This document shows, piece by piece, positions 25,782 through 34,244 of a stretch of 64,000 nt of DNA. The DNA lies in the NCBI RefSeq assembly GCF_007004095.1, contig NZ_VHJK01000001.1:934501-998500 (forward strand), given 5' to 3'. The translations under genes and the position numbers were made by a program. Below the pieces are notes generated by a model. The model was not told the DNA's origin. It did no database searches and saw nothing but the letters and a program-made list of their open reading frames with translations. Origin of the DNA: Erythrobacter insulae. Its GTDB lineage: Bacteria; Pseudomonadota; Alphaproteobacteria; Sphingomonadales; Sphingomonadaceae. Numbering within the stretch: the stretch's first letter is position 1; every line of letters begins with the position of its first letter.

Positions 25782-26792
25782 CTATCGCTCTTCGTATTGC
25801 TTGAGGCTTTCTGCAAGTCTGTTGCCCGACATGATAACCGGGGTCCGGGTCCAATCGGCCAGGAACACGCTGGACCGGCGCAGGCCCGGTACAAACCGCG
25901 CTTCGTTATCAACCACGGTCAGGCCGCGCGAAGAATGCAGGCTCTGTTCAGCGCCAAGCGCAATAAAAGCGGAGTAATTTTCTTTATCCCGCCCCTGCAC
26001 AAACCAGTTTTGCGCGATGCGACCCGTCGCGCCGGCAGGCAGATCAATCATGTAATTGGTCCCGCGGCCATTGGCGTCATCAAACGAGTTGTTTTCGATA
26101 ACAACCTCGCCCGAGCGTGATTTCAGATAATGTCCGCCCTGGCCGCGCTCAAACCGGCTTTCGCGCACAGTCAGCTTGCCATAATCGCCGGTATAGATCG
26201 AATGCGCGCAGCCCGCAGAATGTTCGCAGGTACCCAGCCCGCTAAAGGTTGAGCGGGTAATAAAAATGCTGCCCGACGGATTGTTCGCCGTCAGGATGCC
26301 CTGCTGGCTATCCATGAACCGTCCGAATGCGACATTGAGCGACCCTTTTTCAAGCCGGATGCCCGCGCCATTGCCATCGCCAACCTTTATCCCGCTAAAG
26401 GTGACACCGAGCACTTCGGCGCCCGCCCCGCGCAGCACCAGCGCCGCTTTGCCTTCGCAGGCCGTCCGGTCGAGGATCGCAGTCCCGTATTCACGAGCAG
26501 CATATGTCACCGCTCCGGCAGTCTGCACCGCGCATTGGCGATACGTGCCCGGTGCGATTTCGATCGTGCCTTTGCTCGCGCCGATCGCATCCACCGCTTG
26601 CTGGAGGCTGGCGTATCCGCGCCCTGTCTCCAAAACGGTAAAGGCCGCGCTGGAAGCGTTTGGCGATTGCGCTGTTACTGCCGCGAGCGGTATCGCTCCG
26701 GCAAAAAGCGCGGGCACGGCTATTGCGCGTTTGGCCCAGCGTGGCAGGCGTCCGAGCGGACCCATTTCGGCGGCGTCTTGCGTCTGTTTCAT
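25782..26792 (-). CDS. exported right-handed parallel beta-helix protein
   Basis: Protein of 336 residues with an N-terminal export segment (RWAKRAIAVPALFAGAIPLAAVTAQ) and then a series of beta-helix turns with recurring GVTFSGI, FITRSTFSGL, LTVRESRFERG and VVIENNSFDDANG. It starts its helix with the common VDAIGASKGTIEIAPGTY opening. This architecture is shared by polysaccharide-binding or -cleaving proteins, but no catalytic residues of a known lyase or hydrolase are evident. ATG at 26792 is preferred to a frame reaching 27011, which would translate the 15-bp minisatellite. It converges on the acetyltransferase gene with a three-base gap. Confidence 0.8.
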   Translation of the reverse strand: MKQTQDAAEMGPLGRLPRWAKRAIAVPALFAGAIPLAAVTAQSPNASSAAFTVLETGRGYASLQQAVDAIGASKGTIEIAPGTYRQCAVQTAGAVTYAAREYGTAILDRTACEGKAALVLRGAGAEVLGVTFSGIKVGDGNGAGIRLEKGSLNVAFGRFMDSQQGILTANNPSGSIFITRSTFSGLGTCEHSAGCAHSIYTGDYGKLTVRESRFERGQGGHYLKSRSGEVVIENNSFDDANGRGTNYMIDLPAGATGRIAQNWFVQGRDKENYSAFIALGAEQSLHSSRGLTVVDNEARFVPGLRRSSVFLADWTRTPVIMSGNRLAESLKQYEER

Positions 26793-26907
26793 GCAAGACG
26801 CATAGCCCCGATTGTTTAAAGGGTGTCTAAGTTCGCACGGGGTGTATCGTTTCGGATCATCATTTCGCGCTTGGCGTTCGGCCTCTTGCTTGGCTACACC
26901 CCTGTGG

Positions 26908-26982
26908 ACAGTACGGACGCGAACAGTACGGACGCGAACAGTACGGACGCAAACAATGCCGCCGCGAATAATGCGGACGTGA
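26908..26982. repeat. 15-bp minisatellite, three perfect and two degenerate units
   Basis: Unit ACAGTACGGACGCGA at 26908-26922 is repeated at 26923-26937 and, with one change, at 26938-26952. Degenerate copies follow at 26953-26967 and 26968-26982. It lies between the divergent beta-helix gene and the lipoprotein gene whose Shine-Dalgarno follows about 15 bases later. A frame beginning at 26823 would read it as STDAN repeats, but translation is unlikely. Confidence 0.85.
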
Positions 26983-27011
26983 ACTACCGGGATCAAAGAG
27001 GAGGAACCCAC

Positions 27012-27347
27012 ATGAAAAGAATCGCCACTATCGCCGCGCTAGGCGCTGCCTCGCTTGCCGTTTCGGCCTGCGGAAGCACGGATGACGCGTCCAGCGATCT
27101 GGAAGTAGAAACGGTCGAGATGCCAGCCGAAGAAGCGCTGGAGCCCGTCGCCGAGGAGCCTGTTGCAGATGCAGCTGTAAGCAGGACCGAAAGCGTCGAA
27201 GGCCCGCCACCGGTCGATACCCAAACCGCTCAAGAAGCAGCGAATGCCGCTGAAGACGTGGCCGCCGCAGTCGAAGCGGCAGAAGCAGCCGAAGCCGCAA
27301 TGGCCGCAGAAGCAGCGGAAGCGGCTGCCAATCTTGAAATCGAATAA
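27012..27347 (+). CDS. small Glu/Ala-rich lipoprotein
   Basis: Uncharacterised protein of 111 residues. The signal MKRIATIAALGAASLAVSAC ends in a lipobox (VSAC, Cys20). The mature part is acidic and low complexity, and its last ~40 residues consist mostly of Ala and Glu, with repeats such as EAAEAAEAA, that should form a long helix. The ATG follows AGAGGAGGAACC, a very strong ribosome-binding site. The stop overlaps the next start by one base (TAATG). I do not recognise a family. Confidence 0.75.
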   Translation: MKRIATIAALGAASLAVSACGSTDDASSDLEVETVEMPAEEALEPVAEEPVADAAVSRTESVEGPPPVDTQTAQEAANAAEDVAAAVEAAEAAEAAMAAEAAEAAANLEIE

Positions 27348-27610
27348 TGCGCTTTCTGATTAGCCTTCGCCGCCAGCCAGCGCGCTGGCGGCCCGGCCTT
27401 TTTGCAGGTCTGGCGGTGTCCTGTGTGATGCTGCCAGCCTGTGATAATTCCGGCGGCACCGCCCCGGGCGCAGTGAGCGAAGGTGAAGCCCGCGCCCTCG
27501 AAGAGGCAGCAGAAATGCTGGACGAAAAGCGATTGCCGCAAGGCGTGGTTCCCGATCCGGATGCTCCGGCAAATCTGGAACCGGCAGAGACCGAAACCGC
27601 TGAACCATAA
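27347..27610 (+). CDS. small lipoprotein, unknown function
   Basis: Protein of 87 residues with a hydrophobic export segment (PGLFAGLAVSCVMLPAC) ending in a possible lipobox LPAC (about residue 32), then an acidic tail ending with PAETETAEP. The n-region is long and basic. It starts on the last base of the preceding stop (TAATG), so both small lipoproteins are made together. No known domain is visible. It is separated by 37 bases from the acyl-CoA dehydrogenase gene. Confidence 0.65.
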   Translation: MRFLISLRRQPARWRPGLFAGLAVSCVMLPACDNSGGTAPGAVSEGEARALEEAAEMLDEKRLPQGVVPDPDAPANLEPAETETAEP

Positions 27611-27647
27611 CAGGCGCCACGGCGCGCTCTAACCTGAGGATCACCCC

Positions 27648-28850
27648 ATGAACGCCCCCGCCCGCGCACCTGCTCGCAACCCCGGTATGGACGAAGACAC
27701 GTTCGAACAATTTGCCGAGCAGCTTGATCGGTATGTCAAGGAACGCCTGATCCCGGCCGAAAATGATCTGATCGAAGCGGACGCGGTTCCGCCAGAGATT
27801 GTCGACGAAATGCGCGATATGGGATTGTTCGGCATTTCCGTGCCGGAGCAATACGGCGGGGCTGGCTTGAACATGACGCAATACGCCCGCGTCGTAAACG
27901 CCATGAGCTATGCTGCGCCGGCCTATCGCTCCATCTTCTCGATCAATGTCGGCATGTTTGCCAGTGCTTTAAAAAATGGCGGAACAGAGGCTCAGCGAGA
28001 AGAATGGTACCCGCAACTTGTCGAAGGCAAAATCGCTTGTTTCGGCCTGACAGAACCGGGATCCGGCAGTGACAGCGCTGCAATGCAGACCACTGCAACC
28101 CCTGATCCAGACGGAAACGGATGGATACTGAACGGCACCAAGAGGTACATAACCAACGCCCCCCATGCCGATGTTGCGCTGATCATGGCCCGCACCGAAA
28201 AAGATGCGCTGCCCAAAAATGCGCATGTCAGCGCGTTTCTGGTGCCGATGAACACTCCCGGCATTTCCACCGGATCACCGGACAAAAAAATGGGCCAATC
28301 CGGCAGTCATATCTCGGACATTATGCTTGATGATGTGAAAATACCGGGTGATGCCTTGCTTGGCGGGGAAACCGGCAAAGGTTTCCGCTTTGCCATGCAG
28401 AGCCTCGACAATGGCCGGATTTCTGTTGGTGCAGCGGCGACCGGTTATGCCCGCCGCGCGCTCGATTCCGCGCTGCGTTACGCCAATGAACGCAAGGCAT
28501 TCGGAGAGCCCATTGCGCGGTTCCAGCTGATCCAGGCGATGCTGGCCGATAGCGAGACCGAGATTTACGCGGCAGAGAGCATGATGCGCGATGTGACCGC
28601 GCGCGCGGACCGCGGTGAAAACATCATCACGAAAGCCGCCGCGTTCAAAGTGTTCGCCTCTGAAATGTGCGGCCGTGTGGTGGACCGAGTGGTGCAGATT
28701 TACGGCGGCGCCGGATATCTCGCTGAATATGACGCTGAACGCTTTTTCCGCGATGCCCGCATCTACCGGATTTACGAAGGCACGACGCAAATTCTCCAGC
28801 TCCAGATCGCCAAGCATATGCTGCGCGAATGGGAAAAAGAGCACGGCTGA
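27648..28850 (+). CDS. acyl-CoA dehydrogenase
   Basis: FAD flavoenzyme of 400 residues that introduces the alpha-beta double bond into an acyl-CoA. Typical stretches are SVPEQYGGAGL, CFGLTEPGSGSD for flavin and substrate binding, RKAFGEPIARFQLIQ and QIYGGAGYLAEYDAERFFRDARI. The catalytic base is the Glu in RIYEGTTQI near the C-terminus. A strong CTGAGGATC precedes the ATG. It is the first enzyme gene of a four-gene acyl-CoA operon; the chain length or branched substrate cannot be told. Confidence 0.95.
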   Translation: MNAPARAPARNPGMDEDTFEQFAEQLDRYVKERLIPAENDLIEADAVPPEIVDEMRDMGLFGISVPEQYGGAGLNMTQYARVVNAMSYAAPAYRSIFSINVGMFASALKNGGTEAQREEWYPQLVEGKIACFGLTEPGSGSDSAAMQTTATPDPDGNGWILNGTKRYITNAPHADVALIMARTEKDALPKNAHVSAFLVPMNTPGISTGSPDKKMGQSGSHISDIMLDDVKIPGDALLGGETGKGFRFAMQSLDNGRISVGAAATGYARRALDSALRYANERKAFGEPIARFQLIQAMLADSETEIYAAESMMRDVTARADRGENIITKAAAFKVFASEMCGRVVDRVVQIYGGAGYLAEYDAERFFRDARIYRIYEGTTQILQLQIAKHMLREWEKEHG

Positions 28851-28876
28851 AACGGCGTAGCCTAACAGGGAAACCG

Positions 28877-30118
28877 ATGTACAAACTTCTTACCGACCTC
28901 TCGATCATCGAGGTCTCCAGCTTTGTCGCGTCCCCCACTGCGGGCCTGTATTGCGCGCAAATGGGGGCAGAGGTAATCCGCGTCGATCATAAGGCGGGCG
29001 GCCTCGATTATGATCGCTATATGCTCACCAAAGAGGGCCGCTCGCTCAGTTGGGAAAACCTGAACCGGGCGAAAAAATCGGTCGCGCTCGACCTGCGCAG
29101 CGCAGAGGGGCGCGAATTGTGTGTCGAACTGGCGGCAAAGACCGGTCAGTGCATCACCAACCTGCCCGAACAAAGTTTCCTCAGCCACGCAGCGATCAAA
29201 GCGGCCCAGAGCGGCGATGCGCCTGACCTTACATCGGTGCGGATCATGGGGTGGCACGATGGGCGGCAAGCGATGGATTTCACCGTCAACGCGGCCAGCG
29301 GTTACCCGCTGATGACCGGTCCCGAAGATTGGGACATGCAGACCGCTCCTCCGGTTAATCAGGTGCTGCCCGCGTGGGATTTTATCACCGGCGCATATTG
29401 CGCGTTCGCAATGCTCGCTGCGCTGCGTCACCGCGATGCGACAGGTGAGGGAACCGAGGTGCGCGTGCCACTGGGCGATGTGGCTATCGGCACCACCGCC
29501 AATGCCGGGCTCATGGCCGAAATGCTGTATCGCGGGAGTGATCGCGAACGGCTTGGCAATGCGATCTGGGGAGCATTCGGACGCGATTTCAGATCCAAAG
29601 ACGGCGTTCGCTTTATGGTCGCGGCGCTGACGGCAAAACAATGGACCGGGCTGGTCGAGGCGTTCGGGGTTGCGCTCCCGATTGCCAAGCTCGAAGTGGA
29701 AGTCGGCGTCAAATTCTCCGACGGGGATGATCCGCGCTTCAAACACCGCCATGCGCTGTTCGACATTTTCCAGAATGTCGCGGGCAGCCATGATTACAAG
29801 GCGCTGGCAGCGCTGATGGCGGCGCACGGTTGTACGTTTGAGAAGTACCGTACCGCACATCAGGCCGCGAATGATCCGGCGCTGGTCACGGACAATCCGC
29901 TGTTCGGCCCATCGCCGGCGAACCCTTCAGGCTTTGAATATCCGGCGCCGCGTTCCTTTGCGAATCTGCCCGCGCATGAACCCGCAGACCCGGCCCCGGC
30001 ACCCTATCTGGGTCAACATTCCGAAGAAGTGCTGGCCGAACGCCTCGGCCTGTCCTCTGGCGCGATCGGCAAGCTGGTCGATACCGGAACCGTAGCCCTT
30101 TCAGATAAGGATAGATGA
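28877..30118 (+). CDS. CaiB/BaiF (family III) CoA-transferase
   Basis: Family III CoA-transferase of 413 residues that moves CoA between carboxylic acids. It begins with LTDLSIIEVSSFVASPTAGLYCAQMGAEVIRVDH, the typical N-terminal Rossmann-like region. LDLRSAEGRELCVELAA and a conserved Asp in PAWDFITGAYCAFAMLAAL follow. ATG at 28877 has CAGGGAAACC upstream; the longer frame from 28829 overlaps the dehydrogenase gene. The stop overlaps the thiolase start (ATGATGA). Confidence 0.92.
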   Translation: MYKLLTDLSIIEVSSFVASPTAGLYCAQMGAEVIRVDHKAGGLDYDRYMLTKEGRSLSWENLNRAKKSVALDLRSAEGRELCVELAAKTGQCITNLPEQSFLSHAAIKAAQSGDAPDLTSVRIMGWHDGRQAMDFTVNAASGYPLMTGPEDWDMQTAPPVNQVLPAWDFITGAYCAFAMLAALRHRDATGEGTEVRVPLGDVAIGTTANAGLMAEMLYRGSDRERLGNAIWGAFGRDFRSKDGVRFMVAALTAKQWTGLVEAFGVALPIAKLEVEVGVKFSDGDDPRFKHRHALFDIFQNVAGSHDYKALAALMAAHGCTFEKYRTAHQAANDPALVTDNPLFGPSPANPSGFEYPAPRSFANLPAHEPADPAPAPYLGQHSEEVLAERLGLSSGAIGKLVDTGTVALSDKDR

Positions 30119-31344
30119 TGACCAGAAGAGCCGCCATCGTATCGCCATTGCGCACACCCGTCGCTAAATTTCTTGGCGGGCTCTCCAGCCTGAACGCCGG
30201 AGAGCTTGGTGCGATTATCCTGAAAGCTCTGGTCGAGCGAAGCGGCATTGATCCCGCACGGGTCGATGATGTCGTCTTCAGCCAGGGTTATGGTAACGCC
30301 GAAGCGCCTGCCATCGGCCATTGGTCATGGCTGGCGGCGGGCCTGCCCATCGAAGTTCCCGGATATCAGCTTGACCGGCGCTGCGGATCGGGCCTTCAAG
30401 CGGTCGCCAATGCGGCGATGATGGTCGAAACGGGCATGGCTGATGTGGTGGTCGCGGGCGGTTGCGAAAGCATGTCCAATGTCGAACATTATACGCTGCA
30501 AGGGCGCGGCGGCGCGCGGATGGGCGATATAACCCTGCATGATCGGCTTTCGCGAGGGCGCCTGATGAGCCAGCCTATCGAACGGTTCGGTGTGATTACC
30601 GGCATGATCGAAACGGCGGAGAACCTCGCCAAGGATTACGGGATCACCCGCGAAGAGGCAGACGCCTTTGCCGTCAGGTCGCATCAAAATGCGGCGGCGG
30701 CATGGGAAGCCGGGAAATTCGATGCGCAGCTTGTGCCGGTCGATGTGCCGCAACGACGGGGCGAACCGGTGACCTTTGACCATGATGAAGGCTACCGCGT
30801 GGATGCAACGCTGGAATCGCTGGGCGGGCTACGCCCGATTGATGGCAAGCGCGATCCGCAAGCTATCGTGACCGCCGGCAATGCCAGCCAGCAAAACGAT
30901 GCCGCCGCCGCCTGTCTGGTTGTAGCCGAAGACAAGTTGGAAGAATTGGGCCTTGATCCTTCATTGTGGTTCGGCGGATGGGCCGCTGCTGGATGTGATC
31001 CGTCTCGCATGGGGATCGGACCTGTCCCGGCAGTAGAGCGGCTGTTCGAACGGCGCGGCTATTCGTGGGACGATATTAATCTTGTTGAATTAAACGAGGC
31101 CTTCGCGCCTCAGGCGCTCGCCGTCCTGAAAGGCTGGGGCTGGTCGGCCGACGATAGCCGCCGCGATCTGCTTAACGTCAACGGTTCGGGCATCTCGCTT
31201 GGCCACCCGATCGGCGCAACCGGCGGTCGGATTTTGGCAGATATGGCTGCAGAAATTCACCGGCGCAAAGCGCGCTTCGGGCTGGAAACCATGTGCATCG
31301 GGGGCGGTCAGGGGATCGCTGCGGTGTTTGAACGCGCAGTCTGA
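30115..31344 (+). CDS. thiolase (acetyl-CoA acetyltransferase family)
   Basis: Thiolase of 409 residues. The active-site Cys is Cys90 in DRRCGSGLQA. NEAFAPQALAVL and GHPIGATGG carry the next catalytic region, and CIGGGQGIAAVFE the second Cys near the end. The enzyme cleaves 3-ketoacyl-CoA with CoA or runs the reverse condensation. It sits between the CoA-transferase and hotdog hydratase genes with overlapping codons on both sides, which supports a single catabolic pathway. Confidence 0.94.
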   Translation: MMTRRAAIVSPLRTPVAKFLGGLSSLNAGELGAIILKALVERSGIDPARVDDVVFSQGYGNAEAPAIGHWSWLAAGLPIEVPGYQLDRRCGSGLQAVANAAMMVETGMADVVVAGGCESMSNVEHYTLQGRGGARMGDITLHDRLSRGRLMSQPIERFGVITGMIETAENLAKDYGITREEADAFAVRSHQNAAAAWEAGKFDAQLVPVDVPQRRGEPVTFDHDEGYRVDATLESLGGLRPIDGKRDPQAIVTAGNASQQNDAAAACLVVAEDKLEELGLDPSLWFGGWAAAGCDPSRMGIGPVPAVERLFERRGYSWDDINLVELNEAFAPQALAVLKGWGWSADDSRRDLLNVNGSGISLGHPIGATGGRILADMAAEIHRRKARFGLETMCIGGGQGIAAVFERAV

Positions 31345-32195
31345 TGGGCGAATATTCACCATGGATCGGACGCGAACAACAGGTGAGCGATCGGCTTTCA
31401 GAAGAACACGCCGCGCGGTGGCTGGCGACATTTGATCTGCCGCTAAACCGTGATCGGTTTATGCCGCAGGGTATCCATTTCGCGCTGTGCACCCCCGATG
31501 CAGCGACGGGGCAACTGGGCGAAGATGGTCATCCCCGCCGCGATGACAGTCCAGATAGCTTTCTGCCGCCAATCCCGCTGCCGCGCAGAATGTGGGCGTC
31601 GAGCGACATTGCATTTCGCGCGCCGATAGCCCCAGGGGCCGCCATATCCCGCACCAGCCGCATCGCCTCGATCCGGGAAAAGGATGGCGCCAGCGGCAAG
31701 CTCGCTTTTGTCAATGTAGAGCATCAAACGGCGGCAAATGGCACTTTGTCCGTGGTGGAAACACAAACGCTCGTCTTCCGCGCGGCTGCTGGCGAGAGCG
31801 CGCCGCTATCGCCGCCTGAAGCGGGTGATGGACAGTTTAAGGCTGACGGATGGGATGCGCATCGCTGCGTGACGCCGGAGCCGCGCCTGTTGTTCCGCTA
31901 CTCCGCGCTGACATTCAACACCCACCGCATTCATTATGATGCGCCATATGCGCGCGATATTGAGCGCTATCGCGGGCTGGTGGTCCATGGTCCGCTAACA
32001 GCGTCGCTGCTGCTGCAATTGGCGGCGCGGGAGCTGGGGGACAATGCGATTAACAGTTTTGGTTTTCGCGGAATGTCGCCTGCGATCGCTGGCGAGGCGC
32101 TGCATCTGGTCATGCGTCAGGCAGATGAAGGATACGAACTCGGCGCCTATGCATGCGATGGCAGACAGATCATGTCGGCCCGCGCGCTGATTTAG
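31344..32195 (+). CDS. hotdog-fold hydratase, HTD2/mesaconyl-CoA hydratase-like
   Basis: Protein of 283 residues with two hotdog halves. The second half has the clear dehydratase signature TFNTHRIHYDAPYARDIERYRGLVVHGPLTASLL. The first contains RRMWASSDIAF, as in FAS1-like dehydratases related to mesaconyl-C4-CoA hydratase. It should add or remove water on an enoyl-CoA. It starts on the last base of the thiolase stop (TGATG). With the dehydrogenase, transferase and thiolase it completes a plausible beta-oxidation-like route for an unusual acid; the exact substrate is inference. Confidence 0.85.
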   Translation: MGEYSPWIGREQQVSDRLSEEHAARWLATFDLPLNRDRFMPQGIHFALCTPDAATGQLGEDGHPRRDDSPDSFLPPIPLPRRMWASSDIAFRAPIAPGAAISRTSRIASIREKDGASGKLAFVNVEHQTAANGTLSVVETQTLVFRAAAGESAPLSPPEAGDGQFKADGWDAHRCVTPEPRLLFRYSALTFNTHRIHYDAPYARDIERYRGLVVHGPLTASLLLQLAARELGDNAINSFGFRGMSPAIAGEALHLVMRQADEGYELGAYACDGRQIMSARALI

Positions 32196-32395
32196 TCGCT
32201 CGAATTTGGCGGACGCCCGCGCTTGGGCTTTTTGGTGTGCTGAACTGTGATGCCGCGCGAGGACAGCGCCTCGCGCAGCAACATTTCAATCTCGGCATTG
32301 GCAGAGCGCAGCTCGGCCGCCGCGAGGCGTTCAATCGCCGCGTGGACCGCCGGATCTAACCTCAGCGCAAATGCCTTTTTCTTGGGTGCAGCCAT
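32192..32395 (-). CDS. ribbon-helix-helix (Arc-like) DNA-binding protein
   Basis: Protein of 67 residues. The N-terminal strand KKKAFALRLDPAVHAAIERLA and following helices (NAEIEMLLREALSS) match the Arc/MetJ ribbon-helix-helix fold, which binds DNA as a dimer. The C-terminus is basic, with KRGRPP, an AT-hook-like core. It lies 21 bases downstream of the SPFH gene with GGAGG before its ATG, so the two are co-transcribed. Its stop overlaps the end of the convergent hydratase gene. No toxin gene adjoins it; autoregulation through the palindrome upstream of the SPFH gene is inference. Confidence 0.85.
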   Translation of the reverse strand: MAAPKKKAFALRLDPAVHAAIERLAAAELRSANAEIEMLLREALSSRGITVQHTKKPKRGRPPNSSD

Positions 32396-32416
32396 AGCTG
32401 CCTCCTGTGGTCGCGT

Positions 32417-33334
32417 TTACTGGTAGAGCGTTCCGGCGTTCACGACGGGCTGGGCCTCACGGTCCCCGCACAAGACGATCATCAGGTTCGAAACCATCGC
32501 CGCGCGCCGTTCGTCATCAAGCTCGACAATGCCGTCGCCCGAAAGTTTTTCCAGCGCGTCTTCGACCATTCCGACCGCGCCGATCACCACCTTCTTGCGG
32601 GCGGCGATCACTGCATCTGCCTGTTGGCGGCGGAGCATCGCACCGGCAATTTCCGCGGCATAGGCGAGATGCGTCAGACCCGCTTCATCAACGGTAATGC
32701 CAGCCACAATCAGGCGCTCATTCAATTCCTCGCGCAGTTCGGCATTGACGATATCGGCGCTGCCGCGCAGCGTTGTTTCGTCTTCATCCGACATGTCATC
32801 ATAAGGGTGGCGCGCGCCGACAGTGCGCAGACCCGCTTCAATCTGGATGTTCACGAATTCTTTGTAATCATCGACATCGAACACAGCCTGCGCTGTATCG
32901 TTGACCCGCCACACGACATTGCACGCGATTTCGATAGGGTTGCCGCGCAAATCGTTGATTTTCACTTTTTCCGAATGAATGTTGTGCGCGCGGACGCTGA
33001 CTTTTTTCTTCATCATCCATGGCCACACCCAGTGCAGCCCCTGAGTTCGCACAGTCCCGCGATATTCACCGAACAGGGTAATGACAGCGGCCTGATTGGG
33101 CTGGATCATGAAAAACCCGATCGATCCAATCAGGACAGTCAAACTGCCAAGCAGCAATGTGCCGACAAACAGCAGCTTTTCATATTTCTCGGCGCCAGAA
33201 GGAGGCGCGGCGTTGATCACCAGATACAGAACGACGACTGTTACCGCGGCAAGCACCGCGAGCATGAGATAGCCGTTAAAAGCTGAGCCAGCGCGCTCGT
33301 GGCTGCTGATCATCGGGGCGGTTGATTGGGACAT
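32417..33334 (-). CDS. SPFH/Band 7 membrane protein
   Basis: Stomatin/prohibitin-superfamily protein of 305 residues. There are two N-terminal membrane segments (about 20-42 and 50-71), then the Band 7 domain starting with [29 protein letters not shown]. The C-terminal half is helical, with [27 protein letters not shown]. Such proteins form ring-like scaffolds at the membrane. ATG at 33334 follows TGGAGTTG. A ribbon-helix-helix gene follows closely on the same strand. The function of this subfamily is not established. Confidence 0.9.
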   Translation of the reverse strand: MSQSTAPMISSHERAGSAFNGYLMLAVLAAVTVVVLYLVINAAPPSGAEKYEKLLFVGTLLLGSLTVLIGSIGFFMIQPNQAAVITLFGEYRGTVRTQGLHWVWPWMMKKKVSVRAHNIHSEKVKINDLRGNPIEIACNVVWRVNDTAQAVFDVDDYKEFVNIQIEAGLRTVGARHPYDDMSDEDETTLRGSADIVNAELREELNERLIVAGITVDEAGLTHLAYAAEIAGAMLRRQQADAVIAARKKVVIGAVGMVEDALEKLSGDGIVELDDERRAAMVSNLMIVLCGDREAQPVVNAGTLYQ

Positions 33335-33358
33335 TACACAACTCCATTCATATAACTA

Positions 33359-33368
33359 TGATATCATC
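33359..33368. promoter_or_regulatory. palindrome in the promoter gap of the SPFH/RHH operon
   Basis: ATGATATCAT is a perfect 10-base palindrome in a very AT-rich 57-base gap between ppk2 and the SPFH gene, amid TATAT-type sequences suitable for a promoter. It is a candidate operator, possibly for the RHH protein of the same operon. Confidence 0.4.
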
Positions 33369-33391
33369 TTTATATTGAAAGGAGACAGCAG

Positions 33392-34171
33392 TCAATCCTT
33401 GACCGGAAAATCCTCAATCGGCCTTAGAACGGCGTAGCTTTCCGTTTTGGGTTTGCGGTCCAGGTCGGGAAATTCGATTTCCGGCGGGCGAATATCGGTA
33501 TCGGGAAGCCGATCGAGCAGATCGCGGACCAAAGTCAGCCGCCCGCGCTTTTGATCGTTGAAATTGATCAGCGTCCACGGCGCATTATCCGTATGCGTGC
33601 GCTTCAGCATCGCTTCCCTGGCATCGGTATAGGCATCGTATTGGTCCCGTGCCGCAAGATCGATCGGTGACAGCTTCCACCGCTTCAACGGATCATCCAG
33701 TCGTTCTTTCAGCCGTTCTTCCTGCTCTGCCTGATCGGTCGTCAGCCAGTATTTGAACAGCAAAATCCCATCATCGGTCAGCATCTTTTCAAAGGTTGGC
33801 ACCTGATCAAGAAAACGCTCGACCTCTGCCGCGCTGGCAAAGCCCATCACTTTTTCAACCCCGGCACGGTTGTACCAACTGCGGTCAAACAGCACGATTT
33901 CGCCGGTTGTCGGGAGATGTTTGATGTATTTCTGGAAATACCACTGTCCGCGCTCGTCATCGGTGGGCTTTCCCAAAGCCACGGTGCGGCATTGACGCGG
34001 ATTGAGCTTGTCTCGCACCGCGCGAATGGCGCCGCCTTTGCCTGCGGTGTCGCGGCCCTCGAACAGCACGACGATGCGCGCGCCGGTCATCCGCGCCCAG
34101 CGGGCCACGCTGACAAGCTCTTCTGTCATGGGCTCAAGCAGTTTGCGGTATTCTTTGGCTTTCAGACCCAT
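33392..34171 (-). CDS. ppk2: polyphosphate kinase 2
   Basis: PPK2-family kinase of 259 residues, which uses polyphosphate to phosphorylate nucleotides (ADP or GDP in class I enzymes). The Walker A-like loop is EGRDTAGKGG (38-47) and Walker B is LFDRSWYNRAGVE. The downstream lid region is rich in Arg and Lys. ATG at 34171, preceded by GAAGGAAGC, is preferred to a start 47 codons upstream that would extend into the divergent phhA gene. Single-domain length fits class I. Polyphosphate use fits the phosphate genes earlier in the window only loosely. Confidence 0.94.
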   Translation of the reverse strand: MGLKAKEYRKLLEPMTEELVSVARWARMTGARIVVLFEGRDTAGKGGAIRAVRDKLNPRQCRTVALGKPTDDERGQWYFQKYIKHLPTTGEIVLFDRSWYNRAGVEKVMGFASAAEVERFLDQVPTFEKMLTDDGILLFKYWLTTDQAEQEERLKERLDDPLKRWKLSPIDLAARDQYDAYTDAREAMLKRTHTDNAPWTLINFNDQKRGRLTLVRDLLDRLPDTDIRPPEIEFPDLDRKPKTESYAVLRPIEDFPVKD

Positions 34172-34226
34172 GGAGCTTCCTTCGCAATTTTCTTCGTTTG
34201 GATTTTGCTTGTAAGAACGCAGTGTT

Positions 34227-34242
34227 AGTATCAAATGATACT
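34227..34242. promoter_or_regulatory. perfect inverted repeat immediately before phhA
   Basis: AGTATCA-AA-TGATACT is a perfect 7-2-7 inverted repeat that ends two bases before the phhA ATG. TTGCTT at 34205-34210 and GTATCA at 34228-34233 could be -35 and -10 with a 17-base spacer, so the repeat would overlap the promoter. It is a candidate operator. Confidence 0.5.
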
Positions 34243-34244
34243 GT

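Noticed and set aside
26908..26982. CRISPR-like array
   Set aside because: Units are 15 bases and contiguous without spacers, and no cas genes are present.
26823..27011. Upstream extension of the lipoprotein frame through the 15-bp repeat (STDAN repeats)
   Set aside because: The strong Shine-Dalgarno and lipoprotein signal at 27012 show the real start; the extension would bury the signal peptide.
28862..29860. Minus-strand frame of 332 codons opposite the CoA-transferase gene
   Set aside because: It is a shadow of a conserved gene in a GC-rich genome; no motifs.
32192..32395. Toxin-antitoxin module
   Set aside because: The RHH protein looks antitoxin-like, but its operon partner is an SPFH membrane protein and no toxin-like gene adjoins it.
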